Origin: Spirochaetaceae bacterium
GTDB taxonomy: Bacteria > Spirochaetota > Spirochaetia > Treponematales > Rectinemataceae
NCBI GenBank assembly: GCA_026418115.1
Contig: JAOABY010000001.1
Location: forward strand, 91,385 to 155,384
DNA length: 64,000 nt
Direction of reading: 5' to 3'
In this document: piece by piece, positions 33,466-41,998 of the stretch
Numbering within the stretch: position 1 is the first letter of the stretch
Layout: each line of letters begins with the position of its first letter
Notes under the pieces: generated by a model
The model's database searches: none
What the model was told of the DNA's origin: nothing
The model's input: the letters and a program-made list of their open reading frames with translations, nothing else
Position numbers and translations under genes: made by a program

Positions 33466-34473
33466 TCACTTGTTCTCGCTGGTATAGAAAGGCGTACTTG
33501 CCGGCGCACGCAGATACCGCTTCAGTTCTTCATCGAGCTTGAAAATGGTGACTGACAGACCCGCCATTTCCATGGAAGTCGCAAATTCTCCCACATGAGG
33601 CATGAAGACCTTCACGCCACGTGCAGCAAGCAACTTTGCCACGGCACGATACACGATCAGAAGCTCTTCCAGAGGAGTTGCGCCCAGACCATTCACCATG
33701 ACAGAAACCTCTGATCCCTCATTCAGTTCGAGCTCCGCAGCAATCTTGTCAAATATCAGACTTGCCACCGCATCAGCAGTCATCATCTCTCTGACTTCGA
33801 TCCCTGGCTCACCGTGAATGCCCATACCAATTTCGATCTCATTTTCTTTGATACTGAATGTAGGCTTGCCTACCTGTGGCACGACGCAGGGGCTCAGTGC
33901 TACACCCATTGTCCTGATGTTGTCGAGAGCCTTCTGCGCTACCGCAGCTACCTGGTCGAGATTGAGGCCTTCCTCTGCTGCCGCACCTGCAACCTTGAAT
34001 GCGTACACCATGCCTGCAACTCCCCGTCGCTTTTCCGCCATCTCAGGAGGACTGGAGGCAACATCATCACGGACACGCACCGTCTTCGTCTTGATATCCT
34101 CGAACTCGGCCATCTCGCAGGCCATGTCGAAATTGAGGTTGTCGCCACCATAGTTGCCATAGAGACAGAGCACACCTGCACCGCTGTCCACAGCCTTGAT
34201 CATCTCGAACATCTTCTGGGAAGAGGGAGAAGCGAAGACGTTGCCAACCGCGCATCCATCCAGCATGCCCCTGCCCACATATCCCAGAAAGACCGGCAGA
34301 TGACCCGAACCGCCACCAGTGACGATGGCTACCTTGCCGGGACGCGCAGGTGGATTCCTCAGCACGATGCGACTGTCTCCATTGTGCAGCCGAAGGCGGT
34401 CTCCATATGCCATCATGATGCCTTCGATAACCTCTTCAACGAAGTCTTCCGGCTTGTTGATCAGCTTTCTCAT
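33466..34473 (-). CDS. dhaK: Dihydroxyacetone kinase-type subunit DhaK (substrate-binding)
   Basis: A 335-residue substrate subunit. GGGSGHLPVFLGYVG near residue 55, YGNYGGDNLNFDMA and MGIHGEPGIE (covalent-binding His) are diagnostic. GGAGGAATTCT precedes ATG 34473, which fixes the start. It lies 22 nt after livF and is followed by dhaL. Homologues outside glycerol operons phosphorylate other triose- or tetrose-like compounds, and its place between an amino-acid-type ABC transporter and a cysteine lyase points to a non-standard substrate. Confidence 0.88.
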   Translation of the reverse strand: MRKLINKPEDFVEEVIEGIMMAYGDRLRLHNGDSRIVLRNPPARPGKVAIVTGGGSGHLPVFLGYVGRGMLDGCAVGNVFASPSSQKMFEMIKAVDSGAGVLCLYGNYGGDNLNFDMACEMAEFEDIKTKTVRVRDDVASSPPEMAEKRRGVAGMVYAFKVAGAAAEEGLNLDQVAAVAQKALDNIRTMGVALSPCVVPQVGKPTFSIKENEIEIGMGIHGEPGIEVREMMTADAVASLIFDKIAAELELNEGSEVSVMVNGLGATPLEELLIVYRAVAKLLAARGVKVFMPHVGEFATSMEMAGLSVTIFKLDEELKRYLRAPASTPFYTSENK

Positions 34474-34495
34474 AGAATTCCTCCTCCTCGTGGCT

Positions 34496-35209
34496 TCATT
34501 CTCCCAGATATGCTCTCCGCACCTCATCGTTGTGCAGAAGGTCAACGCCCCGTCCCTGCTGTGTAATGCGACCATTGACCAGCACATAGCCGCGGTCCGC
34601 TACCTGCAGGGCCATTGCAGCATTCTGTTCTATGAGCAGAATGGTCTTGCCCGCCTTCTTGATCTTGAGTATGAGATCGAAAATCTCCTCGACAATGATC
34701 GGTGCGAGACCCAGCGAAGGCTCGTCGAGCATCATCAGATCGGGATTCATCATCATGCCGCGTGCGATGGCGAGCATCTGCTGCTCTCCTCCGGAAAGCG
34801 AGCCTCCACCTTGATTGATTCTCTCTTTTAGGCGCGGGAAGAGCCTAAAAACCTCATCCATGCGCCGTACAATTTCCTGACGTGAGATTTTTTCTTCCCT
34901 GACAGTACCTGCGATCAGGTTTTCCTTTACAGAGAGAGCTGGAAATATGTGTCTGCCTTCCGGAACATGGCATATCCCCAACCGTGCGATCGCGTGTGGC
35001 TGAAGATCAGTTATATCCTTCCCCTTGAATCGCACGGTTCCACCCGCTTTCTCTGCCAGGCCGGAAATGGCCATGAGGGTGCTTGTTTTCCCTGCGCCAT
35101 TCGAGCCGATAAGCGTAACGATCTCTCCCTGATCCACCGTGAGGGAAATGCCGGAAAGCGCTGCGACATGTCCATAGTTGACCGACAGATTCTCGACTTC
35201 AAGAATCAC
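34496..35209 (-). CDS. livF: LivF-like ABC transporter ATP-binding protein
   Basis: A 237-residue ATPase of a branched-chain-amino-acid-type importer. Walker A is GSNGAGKTS, the signature is LSGGEQQMLAIARGMM and Walker B is LMMLDEPSLGLAP. The ending EVRRAYLGE is typical of LivF. The start is GTG 35209, overlapping the livG stop (GTGA), with GGGAGG 7 nt upstream. It acts on the inner membrane with LivG, LivH and LivM. Confidence 0.92.
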   Translation of the reverse strand: MILEVENLSVNYGHVAALSGISLTVDQGEIVTLIGSNGAGKTSTLMAISGLAEKAGGTVRFKGKDITDLQPHAIARLGICHVPEGRHIFPALSVKENLIAGTVREEKISRQEIVRRMDEVFRLFPRLKERINQGGGSLSGGEQQMLAIARGMMMNPDLMMLDEPSLGLAPIIVEEIFDLILKIKKAGKTILLIEQNAAMALQVADRGYVLVNGRITQQGRGVDLLHNDEVRRAYLGE

Positions 35210-35994
35210 GACACACCTCCCACCACAAGCCCCTTTCCGAAATAAGCCTCGTTCACGGCTTTGTTCCGGCGTACTTCGGCCGGGTTTCCCTCGCATATCT
35301 TCTGGCCGAAATTGAGTACCAGAATATGATGGCAGGTATTCATGACGAATTTCATGTCGTGCTCTATGACGACAATGGTATAACCTTCCGCATTCAGTCT
35401 GATGATGAATTCGGAAAGCTCTCTGGTTTCCAGAGGGTTCATGCCGGCAACCGGCTCATCGAGCAGGAGCATCTTCGGCTTGAGCGCGAGTGCACGGGCA
35501 ATTTCGACTTTCCGCTGGAGGCCATAGGGCAGATTGCTCGCCAGCGTGTCTACATAGGGAGATAGGCCAACCTTCTCGATGACCGCGCGCGCCTCATTCT
35601 CTATGAAGCGTTCTTCTTCCCGATAGCGTCGGTCCCGGACAAGCGCATTCAGAAATCCGCTTCTTGTCCTTATGTGAAAACCGATCTTCACATTCTCGAG
35701 AACAGTCATGTAGCGGAACAACTGAATGTTCTGGAAGGTCCTTGCAATCCCCAGACGGGCTATGGCTTCCGGCGGCATGCCGGTGATGTCCTTCCCTTCA
35801 AACAGGATCCGCCCCGCTGTCGGACGATACATTCCCGAGCAGATATTGAAGAAGGTCGTCTTACCGGCACCGTTCGGACCGATAATGCCAAAGATCTTTC
35901 CTTCCTCTATCTGCATGTCGACTTTTTCGACTGCCTTGAGGCCTCCGAAATATTTGCAGATACTCTGTGCTTCCAGGATGCAGGCCACATTCAC
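35206..35994 (-). CDS. livG: LivG-like ABC transporter ATP-binding protein
   Basis: A 262-residue ATPase. Walker A is GPNGAGKTTFFN. The long LivG insert carries ARTFQNIQLFRYMTVLENV. The signature is unusual, YGLQRKVEIARAL in place of LSGGQQ, as is common in LivG. Walker B is LLLDEPVAGMNP. It overlaps livM by 4 nt upstream and livF downstream, so the four transporter genes are translationally chained. Confidence 0.92.
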   Translation of the reverse strand: MNVACILEAQSICKYFGGLKAVEKVDMQIEEGKIFGIIGPNGAGKTTFFNICSGMYRPTAGRILFEGKDITGMPPEAIARLGIARTFQNIQLFRYMTVLENVKIGFHIRTRSGFLNALVRDRRYREEERFIENEARAVIEKVGLSPYVDTLASNLPYGLQRKVEIARALALKPKMLLLDEPVAGMNPLETRELSEFIIRLNAEGYTIVVIEHDMKFVMNTCHHILVLNFGQKICEGNPAEVRRNKAVNEAYFGKGLVVGGVS

Positions 35995-36992
35995 CTCCGA
36001 TGTACGCGCCGGCTACGACCGAATCGGCGCTCAGCCAGGACGGACTTCGAAACGCCAACCAGGCCCTGCGGTCGAAGCCACATCATTGCAATGATGAGAA
36101 TGGCATAGACCACCAGTCGGTACTGCGAAATCGGCCGCAGAAATTCAGTGAGAAAATTCACAATAATTGCACCGACTATGGGACCGGCCAGTGTTCCCTG
36201 TCCTCCAATGATCACCATGGACAGAATGTTGAATCCCTCATCGAGTGAGAACATGTCCGATGAGATAAACTTGAAATAGGGAGAAAAGGCTCCCCCCGCT
36301 ATGCCTGCCCAGAAAGCACCGTACATGAAATTTGCAGCCTTGAACCTCATTGTTTCCACACCTAGGGACCGGGCTGCAGTTTCATCCTCACGTATGGAAA
36401 TCCAGGCGCGACCGATTCGCGACTGGATGATTCGTCGAGTCATGAAATAGAACACGAGGCTCAGGACAAGAAAAATGTAGTAGTACTGCTGCGAGCGCGA
36501 GAACTTGAGGCCAAAGAGCACCGGTGCCGGAATGCCACGAAGTCCGTTGGGACCGCCGGTAAGGCTCATCCAGTTGAGCGCAATGAGTCTGATAATCTCC
36601 GAGGCGCCAAGCGTGACGATGGCCAGATAGATGCCCTTGAGCCGAAGAGTAGGCAGTGCCACAATCAAACCGACGATCATGGCAAGGAGTCCGGAAATAG
36701 GCAGCGCAATCCAGAATGGCATTTTGAGCTGCAGGCTCAGTATGGCTGATGTATATGCTCCGATACCGAAGAACCCCGCATGCCCGATATTGAACTGCCC
36801 GCTATACCCGTTGATAACATTGAGCGAACCGGCCAGGATCGTATAGAGCAGAATCCTGCAGAGCACGCCCATGTAGTAGGATTTCAGATTGAGCTGGGGA
36901 ATAAGAGCAAGCAGCGCAATTCCCAGAATTCCCAGAGAAATCCTCATTCCTTTTTTCTGAAACAGCGCAGAGATGCTCGGGGGTATGGTCAT
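35991..36992 (-). CDS. livM: LivM-like ABC transporter permease
   Basis: A 333-residue permease with about 10 membrane segments. Family features are LAGSLNVINGYSGQFNIGHAGFFGIGAYTSA, split here as the sugar-like NVINGYSGQ and GHAGFFGIGAYT motifs, and GRAWISIREDETAARSLGV, the cytoplasmic coupling loop. MVIIGGQGTLAGPIVGA closes the core. It has a charged tail (RRFGRSRRVHRR). It pairs with LivH to form the channel. Confidence 0.91.
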   Translation of the reverse strand: MTIPPSISALFQKKGMRISLGILGIALLALIPQLNLKSYYMGVLCRILLYTILAGSLNVINGYSGQFNIGHAGFFGIGAYTSAILSLQLKMPFWIALPISGLLAMIVGLIVALPTLRLKGIYLAIVTLGASEIIRLIALNWMSLTGGPNGLRGIPAPVLFGLKFSRSQQYYYIFLVLSLVFYFMTRRIIQSRIGRAWISIREDETAARSLGVETMRFKAANFMYGAFWAGIAGGAFSPYFKFISSDMFSLDEGFNILSMVIIGGQGTLAGPIVGAIIVNFLTEFLRPISQYRLVVYAILIIAMMWLRPQGLVGVSKSVLAERRFGRSRRVHRR

Positions 36993-37864
36993 GGGCGTAC
37001 TCCGGTTTTCTTTGCGAATCCTTCCGGTTTCACGATGAGGACCAGCAGCAGAAAGATGAAGGCGAATATGTCGCGGAAACTCGCGGAGGAAATCGTAATG
37101 CCGAGGTTTTCTACTATGCCGAGACAGAGGCCGCCAGCTGCCGCGCTGGGGATATTGGTGAGCCCGCCAAGGACTGCCGAAGAAAAGGCTTTCATGCCGG
37201 CCGAACCGCCCATGGTCGCTACAAGCGTCTGGTAGTATATGGCAAGCAGCATACCGGCCACGCCACCCAGGCCGCAGCCTATTGAATTACCCAGCAGCGA
37301 AGTCAGCCTCACATTGATTCCCATCATGGCCGCAGCGGTCTTGTCCTGGCTCACGGCGCGGAGCATGATGCCCCATCGCGTCCGGTTGAAGAAGAGGAAA
37401 AGAAGAAATGAGAGAGAAATGACGGTGGCAATGACGATAATCTGTACCAGAGTGAGCCCCACGACTCCCTGTCCGAAGAAACGGTTTGGCACCACTTCAA
37501 GAAGGGGCTTGTTGTTCGGTCCGAAGATGATCTGCGCCAGATTGCGCAACAGCATGCTCGTACCTATAGTACAGATGAGCGAAATGTGCCTCGGTGCATT
37601 GAAGAAACGCTCATAGCAAATCTTGAAGACAAAGACGCCGATGAACGCTGACGCAAGAAAGCTGGCGATTACCCCAATGATGAGGTTGTTTCCCACCAGT
37701 TGAAAAGTATAGAAAGACGCAAAGGCTCCGAGCATGATCACTTCACCATGGGTAAACGTTACCAGTCCCACAACGCCGACTACGACTGAGTAGCCAATCG
37801 CCATCAGCGCATATATGGAGCCCTGGCAGATACCGTTGATAGCTTGCGAAAGGTAATAATCCAT
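36989..37864 (-). CDS. livH: LivH-like ABC transporter permease
   Basis: A 291-residue permease with about 8 membrane segments. It begins MDYYLSQAINGICQGSIYAL, followed by GYSVVVGVVGLVTFTHGEVI, typical of LivH. RTRWGIMLRAVSQDKTAAAM is the EAA-like coupling loop, and FSSAVLGGLTNIPSAAAGG follows. It overlaps livM by 4 nt and lies 102 nt after the binding-protein gene. Confidence 0.91.
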   Translation of the reverse strand: MDYYLSQAINGICQGSIYALMAIGYSVVVGVVGLVTFTHGEVIMLGAFASFYTFQLVGNNLIIGVIASFLASAFIGVFVFKICYERFFNAPRHISLICTIGTSMLLRNLAQIIFGPNNKPLLEVVPNRFFGQGVVGLTLVQIIVIATVISLSFLLFLFFNRTRWGIMLRAVSQDKTAAAMMGINVRLTSLLGNSIGCGLGGVAGMLLAIYYQTLVATMGGSAGMKAFSSAVLGGLTNIPSAAAGGLCLGIVENLGITISSASFRDIFAFIFLLLVLIVKPEGFAKKTGVRP

Positions 37865-37966
37865 CGGTGTTGTTCCTTACAGTTGCAGGACAGGGCAATG
37901 GATGAGAAAGGCAGACCTTCTGTGGCAGAAAGCCCGCCTTCCTCTCGCAGATCGCCCTGATCACAC

Positions 37967-39100
37967 TTATTTGGCGTAATCGTAATCGGTTTTTCGCACG
38001 AACTTGCCGTTCTCGACAGCCACGATCAGATACTTGCGGAAGATATCGCCAGCAGGGTTGAACTGAATGGGACCGGTCAGGCCCACAAAGCCCTTGAGAT
38101 TCTGCAGGTTCTCGCGGATGCTCTCTCTGGTGACCTTGTCTCCCGAATTACGGATGGCGGCAGCAATGAGATAGACGGTGTCATATGCACAGGCCGGATG
38201 CACCGTGGGGAAGAAGCCCGCGATCTGCGCAAAGCGGTCTGCCCAGGCCTTAGCGGTTCTGTTGTTATCGTCGATGAAGAAGGGGGTAGTCAGGAGAAGG
38301 CCTTCCGCATTCTTCTTGGAGAGGTTGAGGATCTGCTCCGAAGTACCGGGGCCGAGCGTCGTGATGCGAACATCGGTCCAGCCGGCCTGGGCGATCTGGT
38401 TGATGATGGTCGGCACGAGACCCTGATCCATGATGACGATGTGATCCGGCTTTTCCCTGCGCAGCTTGGCGATGGCCGAGCTGAAGTCCTTCTCATCCGC
38501 GAGGTAGTTCACGTCGGCAACGATGTTAAGCCCTTCCTTCTTTGCCTGTGCCACGAAGTTGTCGTGGGCCGACTTGCCCCAGTCGCTGTTGACCCAGATA
38601 AGACCGACATTCTTTGCTCCTGCGTATTTCTTCAGCAGATAGGTCGCAAAGAAGGGTGCTTCACCGTCCTGCCTGCCCATGATTGAGAAGGCATACTTGC
38701 TCATGCCTGCATAGTTGGGGTTCGAAGCGGTCGGCGAGAGGAGCACGAGGCCGGCTTCGTCGACGATAGGAGCCGCGGCCATGCAGCACGAGCTGGTAAA
38801 GTCACCCAGAATCGCCATGATCGAAGGATCATCAGCATACTGTCGGGCAATATCCGCGCTTTCCTTCGGATCTCCTTTTGAATCCTTGAAGATCAGCTCG
38901 AGCTTGATATCACCTTTGGCATTGATTTCATCAGCGGCCATTTTCATGGCAATCTGAAAGCCCTTGCCGTATTCTGCATTGGTGCCGGTAATGGGTGCCA
39001 TGACACCAATGCGGTACGTCTTTGGTGCTGCAAATGCCGAAACGCCGGCGAATGCGATCATGGCGATAAGCAGCGCCATACCCATCAGTTTCCTTTTCAT
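37967..39100 (-). CDS. livJ: LivJ/LivK-like periplasmic binding protein
   Basis: A 377-residue binding protein with signal peptide MKRKLMGMALLIAMIAFAGV, cleaved after FAA. The Leu/Ile/Val-binding fold shows RIGVMAPITGTNAEYGKGF, AILGDFTSSCCMAAAPIVDE and SPTASNPNYAG, the ligand-contact loop, then DWGKSAHDNF. The Cys pair and altered loop differ from classical leucine binders, so the ligand is open and may be a thiazoline or sulfur amino acid given the neighbours. GGAGG fixes the ATG at 39100. Confidence 0.9.
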   Translation of the reverse strand: MKRKLMGMALLIAMIAFAGVSAFAAPKTYRIGVMAPITGTNAEYGKGFQIAMKMAADEINAKGDIKLELIFKDSKGDPKESADIARQYADDPSIMAILGDFTSSCCMAAAPIVDEAGLVLLSPTASNPNYAGMSKYAFSIMGRQDGEAPFFATYLLKKYAGAKNVGLIWVNSDWGKSAHDNFVAQAKKEGLNIVADVNYLADEKDFSSAIAKLRREKPDHIVIMDQGLVPTIINQIAQAGWTDVRITTLGPGTSEQILNLSKKNAEGLLLTTPFFIDDNNRTAKAWADRFAQIAGFFPTVHPACAYDTVYLIAAAIRNSGDKVTRESIRENLQNLKGFVGLTGPIQFNPAGDIFRKYLIVAVENGKFVRKTDYDYAK

Positions 39101-39125
39101 ACTTGCCTCCTGTCTGGCTTCCGGC

Positions 39126-39142
39126 GCCCGGATGTTCCGGGC
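39126..39142 (-). other. Hairpin between ATC hydrolase and binding-protein genes
   Basis: GCCCGGA-TGT-TCCGGGC is a perfect 7-bp stem with a 3-nt loop in the 59-nt gap before livJ. It may stabilise the livJ message, which usually needs higher expression than its permease genes. Confidence 0.45.
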
Positions 39143-39159
39143 TGCCTGTACAATTCCTG

Positions 39160-39651
39160 CTACTTGTGAAAATGCAGTTTGCAGGTACTGCATCCCTTTG
39201 CAATCGTATCCCCGAGTTCCAGGGTATAGCCCATGGATTCAGCAATGCCACGGTCTCCGTCCATGGCAATATCACAGAGCAGCGCAATGGTGTCCTCATC
39301 CAGGCCAAGCTTCTGCCATGCGCTGACGAGAGCGCAGTAATGGAATTCGGCCTTCAGGTGGTCGTGCTCTGCTTCAACGATGTCGATTTCGAACATTTTG
39401 CGGCCATCTTCATGGAGAAATGCGGTGGAGAATGTTCGCATGTCTTGAGGGTCGGAAGTGTTTTCCCTGATACGGCCTCCATGGATATGGCCGGTCTGCC
39501 GTACCGCAGCGCGGGTAATTCCCTCGGCATCAAGCCCGCGCTTCTTCATCTCCAGGAAGGTCAGTGCCATCCACGTGGCCCTGTGCTCGATGCAGGCTCG
39601 AGCGAGATCAATTTTGTCTTCGTGGATGCTCGGCGTGTTGACGATACTCAT
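39160..39651 (-). CDS. L-2-amino-thiazoline-4-carboxylic acid hydrolase-like protein
   Basis: A 163-residue member of the ATC hydrolase family. Known members open the ring of 2-amino-thiazoline-4-carboxylate toward S- or N-carbamoyl-cysteine. Family-like segments are ACIEHRATWMALTFLEMKKRG, ending before the 20-residue limit here as ACIEHRATWMALTFLEMKK, then FHYCALVSAWQKLGL, ALLCDIAMDGDRGIAE and the terminal C-x2-C of GCSTCKLHFHK. AAGGAG fixes the ATG at 39651. It is the first gene of the operon that continues through livJHMGF, dhaK, dhaL and cysteine desulfidase, which supports cysteine release from a cyclic precursor. Confidence 0.8.
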   Translation of the reverse strand: MSIVNTPSIHEDKIDLARACIEHRATWMALTFLEMKKRGLDAEGITRAAVRQTGHIHGGRIRENTSDPQDMRTFSTAFLHEDGRKMFEIDIVEAEHDHLKAEFHYCALVSAWQKLGLDEDTIALLCDIAMDGDRGIAESMGYTLELGDTIAKGCSTCKLHFHK

Positions 39652-39688
39652 GCAATTCACTCCTTTTCGGTCCATATGCCTGAAAGCC

Positions 39689-39702
39689 TCTGGCTTGCCA
39701 GA
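39689..39702. other. Palindrome between GntR gene and ATC hydrolase gene
   Basis: TCTGGCTTGCCAGA is a perfect 6+6 inverted repeat with a 2-nt centre, flanked by AAAG and CTTT on the minus strand with a 2-nt bulge. It may be an operator for the ATC-hydrolase operon or a short terminator after the GntR gene. Confidence 0.4.
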
Positions 39703-39714
39703 CTTTTCTGACTC

Positions 39715-40404
39715 CTATTGTCTCCAGATCAAGTCTTGCAGGATCTGGCAGTCCCTGGTAACAAGTTCGAGCGCCTCGCGCTCATCCCCTCGACGTACCG
39801 CTTCCAACAGTCTCATGTGGTAGTGAATCTCCAGAGGCTTATCCACACCACCCAGCAAGAGCTGTATGCTGGCCCGGCGCAGCAGATCGATCAGCGAAAC
39901 GATAGTCCTCATGAGAATCATGTTGCCGCTGAGCTCAGCGATTGTCCGATGGACGAGATCACCCTGCAGAATCCAGGAATGGATGCTGGTTTCGTCCTCT
40001 TCTATTTTTTTCTGCTGACGAATGAGTGCATCTATCTTTGCGAGTGCTTCTGGAGAGCGATTGCGGCAGGCAAGGCGGACACTTTCCTGCTCCAGCAGAA
40101 GTCTGACATGAATTGCATCCAGAGTTTCCCGAATGCTGATGGGAACAACGCGATATCCCATGCGGGGTACATTTTCAAGAATCCGCTCGGAACACAGCAT
40201 TTGAAGTGCTTCCCTTACAGGTGCACGGCTCATGCCAAACTGTTCAGCAAGAGGCTGCTCATTGAGAAATGCATCATTATCCAGCGAGCCACTCAGCACA
40301 ATTTCGAGAATCCGGCGATAGGCTTCTTCCTTTCTCGAGCGTGGAGCGCTCATGACACCGGTTGAAGAAGTGTAATCAAAGATGCTGAAGGAGCGACGGT
40401 TCAT
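39715..40404 (-). CDS. GntR/FadR-family regulator (FCD domain)
   Basis: A 229-residue regulator. The winged helix at about residues 25-85 contains LAEQFGMSRAPVREALQML and PRMGYRV. The FCD ligand domain follows, with RLLLEQESVRLACR, DLVHRTIAELSGN and HYHMRLLEAVRRGDEREAL, whose Asp and His residues usually bind a metal and a carboxylate ligand. Its ATG overlaps the UroD-like stop (ATGA). Tandem TGAT-ATG-ATCA palindromes before the UroD-like gene are likely its own targets. Confidence 0.88.
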   Translation of the reverse strand: MNRRSFSIFDYTSSTGVMSAPRSRKEEAYRRILEIVLSGSLDNDAFLNEQPLAEQFGMSRAPVREALQMLCSERILENVPRMGYRVVPISIRETLDAIHVRLLLEQESVRLACRNRSPEALAKIDALIRQQKKIEEDETSIHSWILQGDLVHRTIAELSGNMILMRTIVSLIDLLRRASIQLLLGGVDKPLEIHYHMRLLEAVRRGDEREALELVTRDCQILQDLIWRQ

Positions 40405-41354
40405 ATAATCGGTCCTTTCTCAGCCATATCCATTGCTGCACGCCGGAGCGCATGCATGTTCTCCGGCGGTGTATTCTCAAGGAAGGTGCATCCAGGAGCC
40501 AGGATGAATCCTCTCCCACCCGTGACAGTAATTGCTTCGCATGCCTGGGCATAGATAACCTCGGGAGAGGCTGCACGCTGGGCCACTACGTGGTCGACGC
40601 CGCCGACAAGGCATTTCTCCGTGCGGCGGCGCATCTCCGCCAGAGAGGGGCCAGCAAGCCGATCCTCCCAGCTGAGCGCATGACAGGGATACTGCGCAAA
40701 AAGGTCAGTATAGGAGTCCTTCTCACCATGGGCATGCACTATTACAAATGGCATGCTGCGCATGGCCTCGAGCAGCATGAGATCGAGAGGCTGCTCGAAA
40801 GTCTCATATTCTTCACGGGAAAGCCAGGCAGGCTCGGCGCCGAATGCTCCCAGAAAGAAACCATCAATACCTGCTTCCTCCCGGGCAACCTGAATGAATA
40901 CGACAAGGTTGTCTGCGATGGTGCGCAAGCCTCGTCGAAGCTGTTCCGGGTGCGACCTGAGATCTTCTCCAAGGCGATTCCAGGCGAGTCTCAGGGCTAT
41001 GTGCAAGGGTGAAAAGACTGTTGCGATTACAGGTGTATCTTCAGGAACGTGATCACGAACTATTTTGAGCGATTCAAGACAACGGCCGAATGCAGCCCTG
41101 TGGGGATCGAGCGGTTCAAGCAGTTCCCAGACTTCGGGACCGGTCGCAAACTGATAGTTGACGGGTGTATCGTAGAGCTCGTCATACATGACCTTGACGT
41201 AGTCAGGGTCGTACATTTTATGGAAAGCCAGCGTCCATTCGGCAAACTCGCGCGCGCCGCGCTGATGCACTGTGGAGTGCTGATAGATCGAAACCGGAAC
41301 GCGGTCCGGTGTGCCACCACTGATCGCCGTTTCCAGACGCTGTCGCTTGGTCAT
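40401..41354 (-). CDS. Uroporphyrinogen decarboxylase-like protein (methyltransferase-type branch)
   Basis: A 317-residue UroD-fold TIM barrel. It begins with the family phrase TKRQRLETAISGGTPDRVPV. The active-site Asp of true HemE (PxxRQAGR region) is not visible. DGFFLGAFGAEPAWLSREEY, VIVHAHGEKD and GGRGFILAPGCTF match the MtaA/CmuA-type branch, whose members move methyl groups from cobalamin proteins. It precedes the GntR gene in one operon. No corrinoid protein is adjacent. A role in demethylating or processing the substrate of the next operon is inference. Confidence 0.75.
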   Translation of the reverse strand: MTKRQRLETAISGGTPDRVPVSIYQHSTVHQRGAREFAEWTLAFHKMYDPDYVKVMYDELYDTPVNYQFATGPEVWELLEPLDPHRAAFGRCLESLKIVRDHVPEDTPVIATVFSPLHIALRLAWNRLGEDLRSHPEQLRRGLRTIADNLVVFIQVAREEAGIDGFFLGAFGAEPAWLSREEYETFEQPLDLMLLEAMRSMPFVIVHAHGEKDSYTDLFAQYPCHALSWEDRLAGPSLAEMRRRTEKCLVGGVDHVVAQRAASPEVIYAQACEAITVTGGRGFILAPGCTFLENTPPENMHALRRAAMDMAEKGPII

Positions 41355-41377
41355 GTGCTTCCTCCACCGGATCGCTC

Positions 41378-41400
41378 TGATATGATCAATGATATGATCA
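41378..41400 (-). promoter_or_regulatory. Tandem palindromic GntR-type operators
   Basis: TGATATGATCA (TGAT-ATG-ATCA, imperfect only at the centre) occurs twice, at 41378-41388 and 41390-41400. The 12-bp period puts both on nearly the same face of the helix. They lie 24 nt upstream of the UroD-like start. Autoregulation by the FCD regulator in the same operon is the simplest reading. Confidence 0.65.
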
Positions 41401-41498
41401 GCATTCGCGAATTGTCAAGGAAAATTTTTCAGGAAAAGAAGAGGCATCGCATGCGCAGTGCGTCAAGGGTTGCCCAGGCCGGGCAGTTAGCAGTTAAT

Positions 41499-41825
41499 TC
41501 ATTGCAACATTGTGTAATATCGCTCAATCTTCGCGCCCAGCTCCATGATGCCGAAATTGCGGGCTTCTCGAATGAGTTCCTTGCCATCGAAATAGACAAG
41601 CACAGCCGGTACGGAGAACACCGAAAGCTGACCGCGCGCCTCGGGCAATGCTTCAATGTCAATATAGTACATTGGCAGGTGAGGGAAATGAATCAACACC
41701 AGCTCGATTACCTTCGGCTTGAGACTCTTGCACACCCCACATGAGGGCGTAGAACAGTAGAAGAGCACTGCCCTGTGTTGTTGAATTAAATGAAGAATCT
41801 CATTATAGGATTGTACTGAGTTCAT
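41499..41825 (-). CDS. Thioredoxin-fold protein with CGVC active site
   Basis: A 108-residue thioredoxin-fold protein. FYCSTPSCGVCKSLKP carries the redox C-x2-C. The following VLIHFPHLPMYYIDIEALPE and cis-Pro segment FSVPAVLVYFDGKEL fit the fold. No signal peptide is seen, so it is probably cytosolic. The ATG at 41825 has no strong ribosome site, and a TTG at 41834 is the alternative. It stands alone between divergent and co-directional genes. CGVC instead of CGPC suggests a specialised reductase. Confidence 0.8.
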   Translation of the reverse strand: MNSVQSYNEILHLIQQHRAVLFYCSTPSCGVCKSLKPKVIELVLIHFPHLPMYYIDIEALPEARGQLSVFSVPAVLVYFDGKELIREARNFGIMELGAKIERYYTMLQ

Positions 41826-41998
41826 AAAACTCAATATAGCAAAATTACAATATTATCTCCAGCGCTGGAACCAGCAATGATATCGTTTGATTTTCACTTC
41901 CTCTCCTTGTATATTGAAAATGCAATAGATTGAGCAGAAAACGGTGTGGCTGGCGAAAAAGAGAAACCTTGGACACCGGAAAGGACAGAGCGCAACAG

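Noticed and set aside
41378..41400. CRISPR-like or minisatellite repeat
   Set aside because: Only two 11-bp copies with a 1-bp gap, each palindromic, placed at a promoter. They are operators, not an array. No cas genes are present.
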